A stretch of 64,000 bases of DNA from Paenibacillus mellifer (lineage in GTDB: Bacteria; Bacillota; Bacilli; Paenibacillales; Paenibacillaceae), in the NCBI RefSeq assembly GCF_023195895.1, contig NZ_JALPRK010000001.1, forward strand, positions 124,001 through 188,000. The letters are read 5' to 3'. The notes below the pieces were generated by a model. The model saw nothing but the letters and a program-made list of their open reading frames with translations. It was not told the origin of the DNA and did no database searches. Below are positions 53,410 to 60,975 of this stretch, in pieces; positions within the stretch are counted from its first letter, which is position 1; each line of letters opens with the position of its first letter. The position numbers and the translations under genes were made by a program.

Positions 53410-54288
53410 GTGGCAGCGGTGGAAGAAGGTCAACCTTGGATCTTAAAGCAGTTGCGGCAGACGGAAGAGGCGGAACAGATGCGTATTCTATATGCCTGTG
53501 AAGCGGGCAGCCGGGCCTGGGCATACGCGTCCGCCGCGAGTGATTATGATGTCAGGTTCATATATGTGCGGCCGGTGGAATGGTATTTGTCGATCGGAGA
53601 GAAGAGAGACGTCATTGAGCTCCCGATAAGTGATGGCTGTGAAGGCGGGCGGCCTGACGGAGATCGGTCCGGTCCGGCTCAGCCTGGGGATGACGGCGAG
53701 CTTGATATGGCTGGCTGGGATTTACGCAAGGCGTTGTCGCTGCTCGGCAAAGGGAACCCCACCCTGTTCGAATGGTTGGCCTCACCGATCGTCTATACCG
53801 AGGTTTATGGACTTCGGGAGCGGCTGGAAGCGCTGGCGCCGCAAGTCTTCTCCGCGAAAGCCGCGATGTATCACTACCTGCATATGGCAAAGCGTAACTT
53901 GCGGATGGAACTCGCGGGTGAGCAAGTTAAGCCCAAGGCATACCTTCACGTTCTCCGGCCGCTGCTCGCCTGCGCCTGGGTTGAACGCTGCGGTACGCCG
54001 CCGCCTTTAGAAATTGAGCTGCTTGCACAAGCGGCTCTGCCTGCCCAAGGCGAGGGGCTACGGGAGGAGATCGCTCTCCTTCTGACCCGTAAAAGGGCGG
54101 AGGCTCTGCCGAAACCACAGCCCCGCCTCCTGAGATTGGACGAATATTTGGCCGAGCGTCTGGTTTATTATGAGCAGCTTGCCCCCGCGCTGGAATCGGG
54201 AAACCGGGATATAAATTGCGCTCTGATCGACGTGCTGGATGGATTGTTCCGCTCCGTTCTGCAGGAGGTATGGGGGGTTCCTCTCTAG
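53410..54288 (+). CDS. Nucleotidyltransferase superfamily protein, YcgL/RlaP-like
   Basis: 292-aa member of the DNA polymerase beta-like nucleotidyltransferase superfamily found as Bacillus YcgL and in RNA-repair loci. The motif GSRAWAYASAASDYDVRFIYV holds the Gly-Ser and the paired Asp of the metal site. GTG start 53410 with GAAGGAGG nine bases upstream. The C-terminal half is helical. No RNA ligase or RtcB is nearby, so the RNA-repair role is not supported by context. Probably an operon with the SDR gene. Confidence 0.8.
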   Translation: MAAVEEGQPWILKQLRQTEEAEQMRILYACEAGSRAWAYASAASDYDVRFIYVRPVEWYLSIGEKRDVIELPISDGCEGGRPDGDRSGPAQPGDDGELDMAGWDLRKALSLLGKGNPTLFEWLASPIVYTEVYGLRERLEALAPQVFSAKAAMYHYLHMAKRNLRMELAGEQVKPKAYLHVLRPLLACAWVERCGTPPPLEIELLAQAALPAQGEGLREEIALLLTRKRAEALPKPQPRLLRLDEYLAERLVYYEQLAPALESGNRDINCALIDVLDGLFRSVLQEVWGVPL

Positions 54289-54413
54289 GGGAGCTGAGCC
54301 TTTCATAGGAACGGAACCCAGCTTACCTATCAATAGGGTAACTCTGTCTCGTGGTTCAATAGCTGATAGGACGGATATCCTTGCACACTCCACATGAGGC
54401 TCGAATACGTTAA

Positions 54414-54445
54414 TAGAAAAAGACCTGCCAAATCCATGGCAGGCC
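54414..54445 (-). terminator. Rho-independent terminator of the collagen-like gene
   Basis: On the minus strand CCTGCCA and TGGCAGG form a stem, followed by TCTTTTTCTA. Confidence 0.85.
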
Positions 54446-54469
54446 AAACGAATCGATAGATCAACGTTA

Positions 54470-55435
54470 CTAAGCTAGCTTCAAAATCGTTAAGGTCGTG
54501 TTTAACAAGTTATGCAGCTGAGCAGGAGTCGCATTTGCGTTTACAATTTGAAGAGTTGTCGGTACGGTTGGGACACTAACGATGACCTCCGCTGAAGTAG
54601 GGCCGCCGCCGTTTCCTGTAAACGGAGCAGGAGTGATCGGAGCGCCGTTTATGGTCAGGTTGAAATCCGCATTCCCCTGATTGTGAACTGTAAAGTTGAC
54701 CAAATAGGCCCCTGCTTCGTTGATGGTTACTGTAGCGGATGGAGGCGTAAATGTAAAAGCTCCGCCGGAGTTCGCCAATAACCCGTTGAAAACAACGGCG
54801 GTATTACCAGGCACCGTATCGGTTCCTGTACCGGGGTCAACACGATAAATACTTAAAAAGTCGGAGATGCCTCCCGCCGGTCCTGCGGGTCCTGCTGCAC
54901 CCGCGGGTCCCGCTGGCCCTGCGGGTCCTGCTGGCCCTGCGGGTCCTGCTGGCCCTGCGGGTCCTGCTGGCCCTGCGGGTCCGGGAGGTCCAGGAGGCCC
55001 TCCTGCTGGTCCTGCTGGACCCTCAGGGCCAGGAATCCCTTGGGGTCCGGCCGGTCCGACTAGCCCGGGAATCCCTTGGGGTCCGATGGGTCCAGGCTCG
55101 CCAGGAAGGCCCCGTAGTCCTTGAAGTCCAGTGGGTCCGATTGGCCCTACTGGTCCGATGGGTCCAACGGGTCCGGCAGGACCTGGAATGCCCTGTGCGC
55201 CAGGTAGACCTTGTTGACCGGGAACACCTTGAATTCCCGCGGGCCCCTGCGGAGCCTGCACGTTAATTTCTGGCTTCACCTTAACTTTAATAATCTTCTT
55301 CACTTTGCCATGATGCATGTGGTGTTTATGAAGCTTGTGGTGTTTATGAAGCTTGTGGTGTTTGTGGAGTCGGTGAAGCTTCCGATGCTTGTGGTGTTTG
55401 CGATGCTTGTGTTCGCTCATACCCATATGAATCAT
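54470..55435 (-). CDS. Collagen-like protein with His-rich N-terminus
   Basis: 321-aa probable spore or exosporium surface protein. TGGAGGTG sets ATG 55435; an in-frame start at 55459 is too early. Residues about 5-45 are a Lys/His repeat ([11 protein letters not shown] motif), then a basic [11 protein letters not shown] segment, then about 43 Gly-X-Y triplets ([10 protein letters not shown] type, one GGPPG irregularity), and a 125-residue C-terminal beta domain (about 197-321) resembling the BclA/C1q-TNF-like trimer-forming type. No signal peptide, as usual for exosporium glycoproteins. It lies close to a spore-cortex hydrolase gene. Confidence 0.85.
   Translation of the reverse strand: MIHMGMSEHKHRKHHKHRKLHRLHKHHKLHKHHKLHKHHMHHGKVKKIIKVKVKPEINVQAPQGPAGIQGVPGQQGLPGAQGIPGPAGPVGPIGPVGPIGPTGLQGLRGLPGEPGPIGPQGIPGLVGPAGPQGIPGPEGPAGPAGGPPGPPGPAGPAGPAGPAGPAGPAGPAGPAGPAGAAGPAGPAGGISDFLSIYRVDPGTGTDTVPGNTAVVFNGLLANSGGAFTFTPPSATVTINEAGAYLVNFTVHNQGNADFNLTINGAPITPAPFTGNGGGPTSAEVIVSVPTVPTTLQIVNANATPAQLHNLLNTTLTILKLA
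54907..54980. repeat. 18-bp tandem repeat within the collagen coding region
   Basis: The unit GGCCCTGCGGGTCCTGCT repeats about four times from 54915, encoding Gly-Pro-Ala-Gly-Pro-Ala on the minus strand. Such tracts expand and contract, so length variation between strains is expected. Confidence 0.85.
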
Positions 55436-55552
55436 TACACCTCCAATAAGTTGATTCAACCTTAGTGTATTGTCTATTCCGCGGAAAGATTGGACGATTG
55501 ACCTCCATAAACAGAAAGCGGTTTTTGCCTAACTCTCAAAAAATGAGAGACA

Positions 55553-55582
55553 CAACCCCCTTTGAAAAATAGGGGGTTTTCG
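55553..55582. terminator. Symmetric hairpin between divergent collagen and met operons
   Basis: AACCCCC and GGGGGTTTT form a stem with an 11-nt loop. A smaller CTCTCA/TGAGAG hairpin precedes it (55533-55550). No gene lies upstream on the plus strand, so it may insulate the two promoters. The rest of the 328-bp gap (55436-55763) holds only the metN promoter; I see no S-box or other methionine riboswitch. Confidence 0.6.
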
Positions 55583-55660
55583 TGATGGATTCACTAGCTT
55601 TCGAGACGATTCCACCCCTCTGCTTAGAATTCTCCCTATTTACATAAATAATTAATATTA

Positions 55661-55689
55661 GTGACACAGTATTGTTAATGGTCTATAAT
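55661..55689 (+). promoter_or_regulatory. Promoter of the metNIQ-like operon
   Basis: GTGACA (55661-55666), 17-bp spacer, TATAAT (55684-55689). Strong sigma-A match in an AT-rich tract. Confidence 0.75.
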
Positions 55690-55763
55690 CAACAGGTGAA
55701 TCATAATGTAACAGAATAAATAAATAAGTAATACAGAACGCGGATCGGGAGGGGGAGACGCTT

Positions 55764-56528
55764 ATCATCACGTTGGAGCATGTCAGCAAGATCTATCACT
55801 TGCCAAGCGGACGGTTTGAGGCGGTTCGCAACGTGTCTCTGCAAGTTCCGCAAGGTACCATCCACGGTATCATCGGCCCCAGCGGAGCCGGTAAATCGAC
55901 GCTGCTGCGAATGATGAACGCCCTGGAGCTGCCGGATCAGGGAACCGTAACGGTACTGGGCCGGGAGCTTACTGCGCTCCCTGAGACCACGCGGCGTGAA
56001 GTGCGGCGTTCGATTGGCATGATTTTTCAACAGTTCCATCTGCTGAATAACCGCACGGTCAGCGGGAATGTTTCCGTACCATTAGAACTTGCGGGTTTGC
56101 CGCGGAGGGAGCGCCTTAACCGTGTACGGGAGTGCCTGCGTTTTGTGGGTCTGGAGGACAAGGCCGGCCAATACCCGGCTTCCCTCAGTGGTGGGCAGAA
56201 GCAGCGTGTGGCCATCGCCCGGGCGCTGGCAAGTCGGCCGGATATCCTGCTCTGCGATGAGCCGACCTCCTCGCTGGATCCGAAGACGACCGCGGAAATT
56301 TTGGAAGTCCTGCTGCATGTCCATCGGACATTGGGAGTGACAATTGTGATCGTCACGCATGAGATGGACGTGGTGCGCAGCATCTGCCAAGGGGTTTCGG
56401 TGATGGAGGACGGCCGGTTGACCGATGCGTTTACGCTCGAACGTAACGAAGCGGAAGCCGGAACCTCCGGTATCGCAGGCTACAGCGCTTCTTACCGGGA
56501 ACTGCTGCTTGGCGGAACGGAGGTGTGA
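55764..56528 (+). CDS. metN: Methionine ABC transporter ATP-binding protein
   Basis: 254-aa ATPase of the MetNIQ D/L-methionine importer family. Walker A GPSGAGKST, signature LSGGQKQRVAIARA, Walker B DILLCDEPTSSLDP, H-loop VTHEMD. No ATG/GTG/TTG fits the ribosome site GGGAGGGGGA (55748-55757). ATC 55764, 6 nt after it, aligns exactly with the usual MI-x-LxxVSK N-terminus; the first standard codon, TTG 55773, is 15 nt after the site and would cut three residues. The protein is shorter than most MetN (about 340 aa) and lacks the C-terminal regulatory ACT-like domain. Confidence 0.85.
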   Translation: MITLEHVSKIYHLPSGRFEAVRNVSLQVPQGTIHGIIGPSGAGKSTLLRMMNALELPDQGTVTVLGRELTALPETTRREVRRSIGMIFQQFHLLNNRTVSGNVSVPLELAGLPRRERLNRVRECLRFVGLEDKAGQYPASLSGGQKQRVAIARALASRPDILLCDEPTSSLDPKTTAEILEVLLHVHRTLGVTIVIVTHEMDVVRSICQGVSVMEDGRLTDAFTLERNEAEAGTSGIAGYSASYRELLLGGTEV

Positions 56529-56539
56529 GGGGGTTGGAT

Positions 56540-57211
56540 ATGACCTTAATGTGGGACAACTTCATCCAGTACCGCAGCCAAATTGGCGAAGCGGTCGGCG
56601 AGACGTTCGCCATGGTGGGAATCGCTCTGCTCGCTGCCGTTCTTCTCGGCTTGCCGACGGGAACCGCCTTGTATCTGACCGGTAAAGGCCAGCTTTATGA
56701 ACATCGCCTGGGGTACGGTCTGTTGAACGGAGCGGTAAACGTTATTCGTTCCTTTCCGTTCCTGCTGCTGGTAGTGTTTATGATTCCGCTCACCCGTCTC
56801 ATCGTCGGAACGGCGATCGGGACGCTGGCGGCCTCCATCCCGCTCGCAGTCGTTGCGATTGCGATTTATGCGCGGTTCGTCGAACAATCCTTACTCGAGG
56901 TGCCGCGAGGCGTGATCGAATCGGCGCGGTCCATGGGGGCGTCGAAGCTTCAGATTGTGACGAAGTTTCTATACGTGGAAGCCCGATCCGGCCTGGTGTT
57001 GGGTCTGACTTCCTCGACGATCAGCTTTATTTCTTATTCAACAGTGATGGGCGTGGTCGGCGGCGGCGGAGTGGGTGATTTTGCCATCCGCTACGGTTAT
57101 CAGCGGTTCGAAACCGAGCTGATGGCCGCGGTGATCCTGCTAATGATTGTTCTGGTCCAAGGAATTCAATTTATAGGAAATGCGTTATCCCGCTGGCTGG
57201 ATAAACGCTAA
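56540..57211 (+). CDS. metI: Methionine ABC transporter permease
   Basis: 223-aa permease with five predicted helices. MetI hallmarks: GETFAMVGIALLAAVLLGLPTG at the start, the EAA-like loop EVPRGVIESARSMGASKLQIV and VMGVVGGGGVGDFAIRYGYQRF at the end. ATG 56540 follows GAGGGGG; in-frame GTG 56525 overlaps the metN stop. It is the second gene of metNIQ. Confidence 0.93.
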   Translation: MTLMWDNFIQYRSQIGEAVGETFAMVGIALLAAVLLGLPTGTALYLTGKGQLYEHRLGYGLLNGAVNVIRSFPFLLLVVFMIPLTRLIVGTAIGTLAASIPLAVVAIAIYARFVEQSLLEVPRGVIESARSMGASKLQIVTKFLYVEARSGLVLGLTSSTISFISYSTVMGVVGGGGVGDFAIRYGYQRFETELMAAVILLMIVLVQGIQFIGNALSRWLDKR

Positions 57212-57228
57212 TATCGGAGGGAGAAACC

Positions 57229-58104
57229 ATGATAAAGACAGGGAAATGGATGATGACGCTGGCGTTACTGATGTTCGTGTTAAGCGCATGTGGCAATAAT
57301 GGCAATGCTTCGAACGCTTCGAACACCGGGACTGCAGAGACGGGCGTAGGCGCACCGGCTGCGGCCGAGTCCGAGACGAAGGAAATGACAACGCTGAAGG
57401 TGGCTTCTTTGATTCCGCCGATGACGGACATCCTGGAGCTCATTAAACCGCAGCTCAAAGAGGAAGGCATCAACCTGGAGGTTGTCGTGTTGTCTGACAA
57501 TATTCAGCCTAACGATGCGCTGGCGAACAAGGAGGTCGATGCGAACTTCTTCCAGCACGTGCCTTGGATGGAGGAATACAATAAGAATAAAAACGCCACT
57601 CTCGTTCCGGTTCAGCCGGTCTATCACGCCGTGTACGGCGCCTACTCCAAACGCTATAAATCGATGGAAGAATTGCCGGACGGGGCGACTATCGTGATCG
57701 CAAACGACGCGACGAACGGGGGGCGTTCGCTGGATATGCTGGATAAAGCCGGCGTGATCAAGCTGAAGGAAGGCGTTGGTATCCAGGCTACCTTGGCCGA
57801 CATCGTAGAAAACAGCCATAACTACAAATTCGAAGAAGTGGATCTGCTGATGCTGGCGCGGATGCTGGATGACGCCGATCTGGTACTGATGACTCCGGCC
57901 TATGCCAGCCCGCTGGGACTTACGCCGAAGAAAGATGCTTTGCTGACAGAAACCGTTGAATCGGCGTTTGCCATCACCTTGGTCGCCCGTCAGGACAATC
58001 AGGATTCAGAACCGATCCAGAAGCTGGCAAAGGCAATTTCCAGCCCGGAAGTCAAGAAATTCCTTGAGGACAATTACAACGAGATCGCCCTTCCGGCGTT
58101 CTAA
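57229..58104 (+). CDS. metQ: Methionine-binding lipoprotein, MetQ/NlpA family
   Basis: 291-aa lipoprotein. Lipobox LSAC with Cys21; Asn/Ala/Ser linker to about 50. NlpA-family motifs: PQLKEEGINLEVVVLSDNIQPNDAL, DANFFQHVPWMEEYN, IANDATNGGRSLDML. GGAGGGAG precedes ATG 57229. It captures methionine for MetNI. Ligand preference (L-Met, D-Met or a peptide) cannot be decided. Confidence 0.93.
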   Translation: MIKTGKWMMTLALLMFVLSACGNNGNASNASNTGTAETGVGAPAAAESETKEMTTLKVASLIPPMTDILELIKPQLKEEGINLEVVVLSDNIQPNDALANKEVDANFFQHVPWMEEYNKNKNATLVPVQPVYHAVYGAYSKRYKSMEELPDGATIVIANDATNGGRSLDMLDKAGVIKLKEGVGIQATLADIVENSHNYKFEEVDLLMLARMLDDADLVLMTPAYASPLGLTPKKDALLTETVESAFAITLVARQDNQDSEPIQKLAKAISSPEVKKFLEDNYNEIALPAF

Positions 58105-58123
58105 CGGGAATAGGTCAAACTGG

Positions 58124-58167
58124 CTCCTTCATAGGATGGTGATAACATGATCCATATGAAGGAGGGG
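58124..58167 (+). promoter_or_regulatory. Hairpin sequestering the ribosome site of the LysM hydrolase, with an 8-codon leader ORF
   Basis: CTCCTTCATAGGAT (58124-58137) pairs with ATCC-A-TATGAAGGAG (58150-58164) with one bulge, burying the Shine-Dalgarno AAGGAGGGG (58159-58167). A leader ORF (ATG 58147, eight codons, stop TAA 58171-58173) has its own site AGGATGGTGAT and ends in TAATG overlapping the hydrolase start. Translating it would open the hairpin. Confidence 0.6.
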
Positions 58168-58172
58168 AGCTA

Positions 58173-59459
58173 ATGCAGATTCATCCTGTCCAGCCGGGCC
58201 AAACGACTTACAGCATCGCGGAAGCTTATGGCGTACCTTATGAAGATATCGTCGAAGCCAACGAACTGCCGAACCCGGAACAGCTTGTGGTTGGACAAAC
58301 CTTGGTTATCCCGATCGTCGGCAGCTATTATTGGGTTCGGTCTGGGGACAGCCTATGGTCGATCGCGCAGCGTTTTGGGTTAAGTTATCAGGAGTTAGCC
58401 CGCGTCAACGCCATCGCTGTCGATCAATCCCTATCGATCGGATTTCGCCTGTATATCCCGCCGCGGCCGCGAAGAAGCGCCGAGTTTAACGCCTATGTTG
58501 AGCCGCGCGGGGGGGCGGTTGCTCCGGCGCTGGAGGAGAGCGCGCGTGAAGCGGCGCAGCACCTGACCTACCTGGCTCCATTTAGCTTTCAGGCGCAGCG
58601 GGATGGTTCGCTCAAAGAACCGCCGTTAAATCAGTTTCCGGAAATCGCTCGGGCGAATCAGGTCGTGCTGATGATGGTGATCACAAATCAGGAGAACGAT
58701 CAGTTCAGCGATGAGCTGGGCCGGATTCTGTTGAACGATATCCCCGTCCAGGACCGTTTTCTGGATAACATCGTCACGACGGCGAGCAATTACGGTTTCC
58801 GGGACATCCATTTCGACTTCGAATTCCTGCGACCGGCCGATCGGGAAGCCTACAACGCTTTCCTGCATAAGGCCAAAGCGCGGTTTGCGCAGCAAGGTTG
58901 GCTGATGTCCACGGCCCTGGCGCCCAAGACAAGCGCCGGCCAGCAGGGATTGTGGTATGAAGCGCATGATTACCGGGCGCACGGGGAAATCGCCGACTTT
59001 GTTGTGATCATGACCTATGAGTGGGGCTACAGCGGGGGGCCGGCCCAGGCGGTATCACCGATCGGTCCGGTCCGGCGGGTACTGGAATATGCGTTGTCCG
59101 AAATGCCCGGCTCCAAAATTATGATGGGGCAAAATCTGTATGGCTACGATTGGACGCTGCCCTTTGTGCAAGGAAGTATCGCGCGGGCGGTTAGTCCCCA
59201 GCAAGCGATCCAAATCGCTGCAAGGCATGGCGTCGCGATTCAATACAGCGACCGGGATCAGGCTCCGTTTTTTCATTATTGGGATGGAGAAGGACGGGAA
59301 CATGAAGTATGGTTTGAGGATGCCCGCTCGATCCAAGCCAAGTTTAATTTGATCAAGGAGCTGGGGCTACGCGGGATGAGTTATTGGAAGCTGGGCTTGA
59401 GTTTTCCGCAAAATTGGCTGCTAATCGAAAACAATTTCGATGTGGTCAAACGAGGGTAG
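58173..59459 (+). CDS. LysM-GH18 spore-cortex hydrolase, SleL/YaaH-like
   Basis: 428-aa peptidoglycan hydrolase. Two LysM domains (about 2-48 and 51-98) bind cortex glycan. A GH18 catalytic domain (about 125-425) includes FRDIHFDFEFLRPAD, where Glu217 is the expected catalytic acid, and later IMTYEWGYSGGPAQAVSP. There is no signal peptide, as in YaaH, which is packed into spores from the mother cell. Start ATG 58173 is coupled (TAATG) to a short leader ORF. It probably acts during germination. It follows metQ by 68 bp and may partly share its transcript. Confidence 0.93.
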   Translation: MQIHPVQPGQTTYSIAEAYGVPYEDIVEANELPNPEQLVVGQTLVIPIVGSYYWVRSGDSLWSIAQRFGLSYQELARVNAIAVDQSLSIGFRLYIPPRPRRSAEFNAYVEPRGGAVAPALEESAREAAQHLTYLAPFSFQAQRDGSLKEPPLNQFPEIARANQVVLMMVITNQENDQFSDELGRILLNDIPVQDRFLDNIVTTASNYGFRDIHFDFEFLRPADREAYNAFLHKAKARFAQQGWLMSTALAPKTSAGQQGLWYEAHDYRAHGEIADFVVIMTYEWGYSGGPAQAVSPIGPVRRVLEYALSEMPGSKIMMGQNLYGYDWTLPFVQGSIARAVSPQQAIQIAARHGVAIQYSDRDQAPFFHYWDGEGREHEVWFEDARSIQAKFNLIKELGLRGMSYWKLGLSFPQNWLLIENNFDVVKRG

Positions 59460-59567
59460 AACCAAATTTATTGGACGCGAGAGGAGTTTGTGATTTTTGT
59501 AACAGAGTTCCCGAATGTCCTGCGTTATGATATAAACAAGTTTAGTAATCAAAATTTAAATGAATAG

Positions 59568-59720
59568 AGATCTTCGGGGTAAGGTGAAATTCCTAACCGG
59601 CGGTGAGGTTTCTGATCGCAGAAACTGCAGCCCGCGACTCGCTTGTGGCTCTATCGGCCGCGCGCGACTGACTTGGTGCGATTCCAAGGCCGACGGTAAA
59701 GTCCGGATGGGAGAAGATCA
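59568..59720 (+). ncRNA. FMN riboswitch (RFN element)
   Basis: All conserved blocks of the RFN element are present in order: GATCTTCGGGGTAAGGTGAAA, TTCCTAACCGGCGGT, CAGCCCGCGA, ACTTGGTGCGATTCCAAGGC, CGACGGTAAAGTCCGGATGG, and a closing AGAAGATC that pairs with the first block. An intrinsic terminator follows at 59777. FMN binding should repress the downstream transporter. The 394-bp gap 59460-59853 is otherwise leader RNA; a -10-like TATGAT lies at 59526-59531. Confidence 0.97.
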
Positions 59721-59776
59721 ATAAAGCTAGAGTTTGATCCAGGGACCGGTACGGTTCCTCACAGGCTTATTTGGTC

Positions 59777-59818
59777 AGCCCCCGCAAACCTTTACGAAGG
59801 TCAATGCGGGGGTTTTCT
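59777..59818 (+). terminator. FMN riboswitch expression-platform terminator
   Basis: CCCCCGCA (59779-59786) pairs with TGCGGGGG (59805-59812), with inner ACCTT/AAGGT pairing, then TTTTCT. It is placed 35 bp before the transporter start. Confidence 0.85.
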
Positions 59819-59853
59819 ACTTAGACCCTCTATTCAAGAAGGGGACAAACACG

Positions 59854-60870
59854 ATGGAAAAAGCAAATGTGAACAGCGGGCTCCGGATTCAAGCCGGAGC
59901 AGGCGCGGGGGCGCTTACGGGCACATCCGGCCAGGTTCAGCAATCGTCTGCGAAGGCAGAGGCTCGCAAATCGCGAAGCGGGTTTTGGCTCGTTGTTTTG
60001 GGGGCGGCACTGTGGGGCGTAGACCCGTTATTTCGAGTCATCCTGTTAGACTCGCTGACATCGGCGCAAATCGTACTCATTGAGCACCTTATTATCGCAC
60101 TCATCGCCATACCCGTCTTATGGAACAACCGCGCCGAGCTCAAAGGGCTGGGCTGGAAGCAAGGGGGCGCGCTGCTCTTCATTTCCTGGGGCGGCTCGGC
60201 TATCGCCACGATTCTGTTTACGATGGCGCTGTCGAACGGCGATCTGAACGCTGTGCTATTGCTGCAGAAGATGCAGCCGCTGTTTGCCATCCTGTTGGCC
60301 GGATTGCTGCTCAAAGAGAAGCTGCCGCGGTTCTTCTTCGGCTTCTTGGTCATTGCATTGCTCGGAACGTATTTGCTGACCTTCGGATTTACGATGCCAA
60401 TCGGGCATTGGAGCGATTTCGTGCAGGTGGGCAGCTTGCTGTCGCTGGGCGCCGCCGCGTTGTGGGGCGGATCCACCGTGATGGGCCGGATGATGGTTGG
60501 TCATATGAAATATGAGACGGTGACGTCGCTGCGGTTTGTATTGGCGTTGCCGTTGCTGCTGGCCATCACCTGGAACGAAGGGGCCGCCTGGAACCTGCCT
60601 ACCGGTACCTCGCAAATTACTGCACTTTCACTCAACATGCTGGGACAAGCGTTGCTGCCAGGACTGCTCAGCCTGCTTGTATACTACAAAGGGCTGACGA
60701 CAACGAAAGCTTCGGTCGCCACATTAGCTGAACTCAGCTTCCCGATGGTTGGGGTTCTAATCAACTGGATTGCCTTCCAGCAGATGATTACGCCTGCCCA
60801 AGTGTGTGGTTTCGTTCTGATTTGGGGCACGTTGTTCCTGATCTCCCGCCAGGGAGCCGCCAAGCAATAA
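59854..60870 (+). CDS. EamA/DMT-family transporter under FMN control; candidate riboflavin transporter
   Basis: 338-aa membrane protein with ten predicted helices in two EamA repeats (about 45-180 and 190-335). The N-terminal 40 residues are polar and Gly/Ala-rich. GAAGGGGAC precedes ATG 59854; an open frame from 59734 crosses the terminator. Placement directly behind an FMN riboswitch makes riboflavin or a flavin precursor the likely substrate. The EamA fold is that of the RibN and ImpX flavin transporters; identity with either is not established. No rib biosynthesis genes are adjacent. Confidence 0.85.
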   Translation: MEKANVNSGLRIQAGAGAGALTGTSGQVQQSSAKAEARKSRSGFWLVVLGAALWGVDPLFRVILLDSLTSAQIVLIEHLIIALIAIPVLWNNRAELKGLGWKQGGALLFISWGGSAIATILFTMALSNGDLNAVLLLQKMQPLFAILLAGLLLKEKLPRFFFGFLVIALLGTYLLTFGFTMPIGHWSDFVQVGSLLSLGAAALWGGSTVMGRMMVGHMKYETVTSLRFVLALPLLLAITWNEGAAWNLPTGTSQITALSLNMLGQALLPGLLSLLVYYKGLTTTKASVATLAELSFPMVGVLINWIAFQQMITPAQVCGFVLIWGTLFLISRQGAAKQ

Positions 60871-60894
60871 CCTGTTGCTGAAAATAATAAACAG

Positions 60895-60942
60895 AAGCGA
60901 GGTCTTCCGCCCCTGCCGGGGGTTGGAAAACCTCGCTTTTTT
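60895..60942. terminator. Terminator between EamA and GH52 genes
   Basis: AAGCGAGG-TC-TTCC pairs with GGAA-A-ACCTCGCTT, with an inner CCCC/GGGG stem, followed by TTTT. It can serve both convergent genes. Confidence 0.88.
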
Positions 60943-60975
60943 GTGTTCCTATTCTGCTTTATTGGTCCTGTCCGT

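Noticed and set aside
54867..55124. Plus-strand Gly-Pro-Ala collagen-like ORF
   Set aside because: The GC-rich repeat reads as Pro-Ala-Gly on both strands; only the minus strand has a ribosome site, N-terminus and C-terminal domain.
55690..55763. SAM (S-box) riboswitch before metN
   Set aside because: The leader after the -10 is under 80 nt and has none of the S-box conserved blocks or a terminator.
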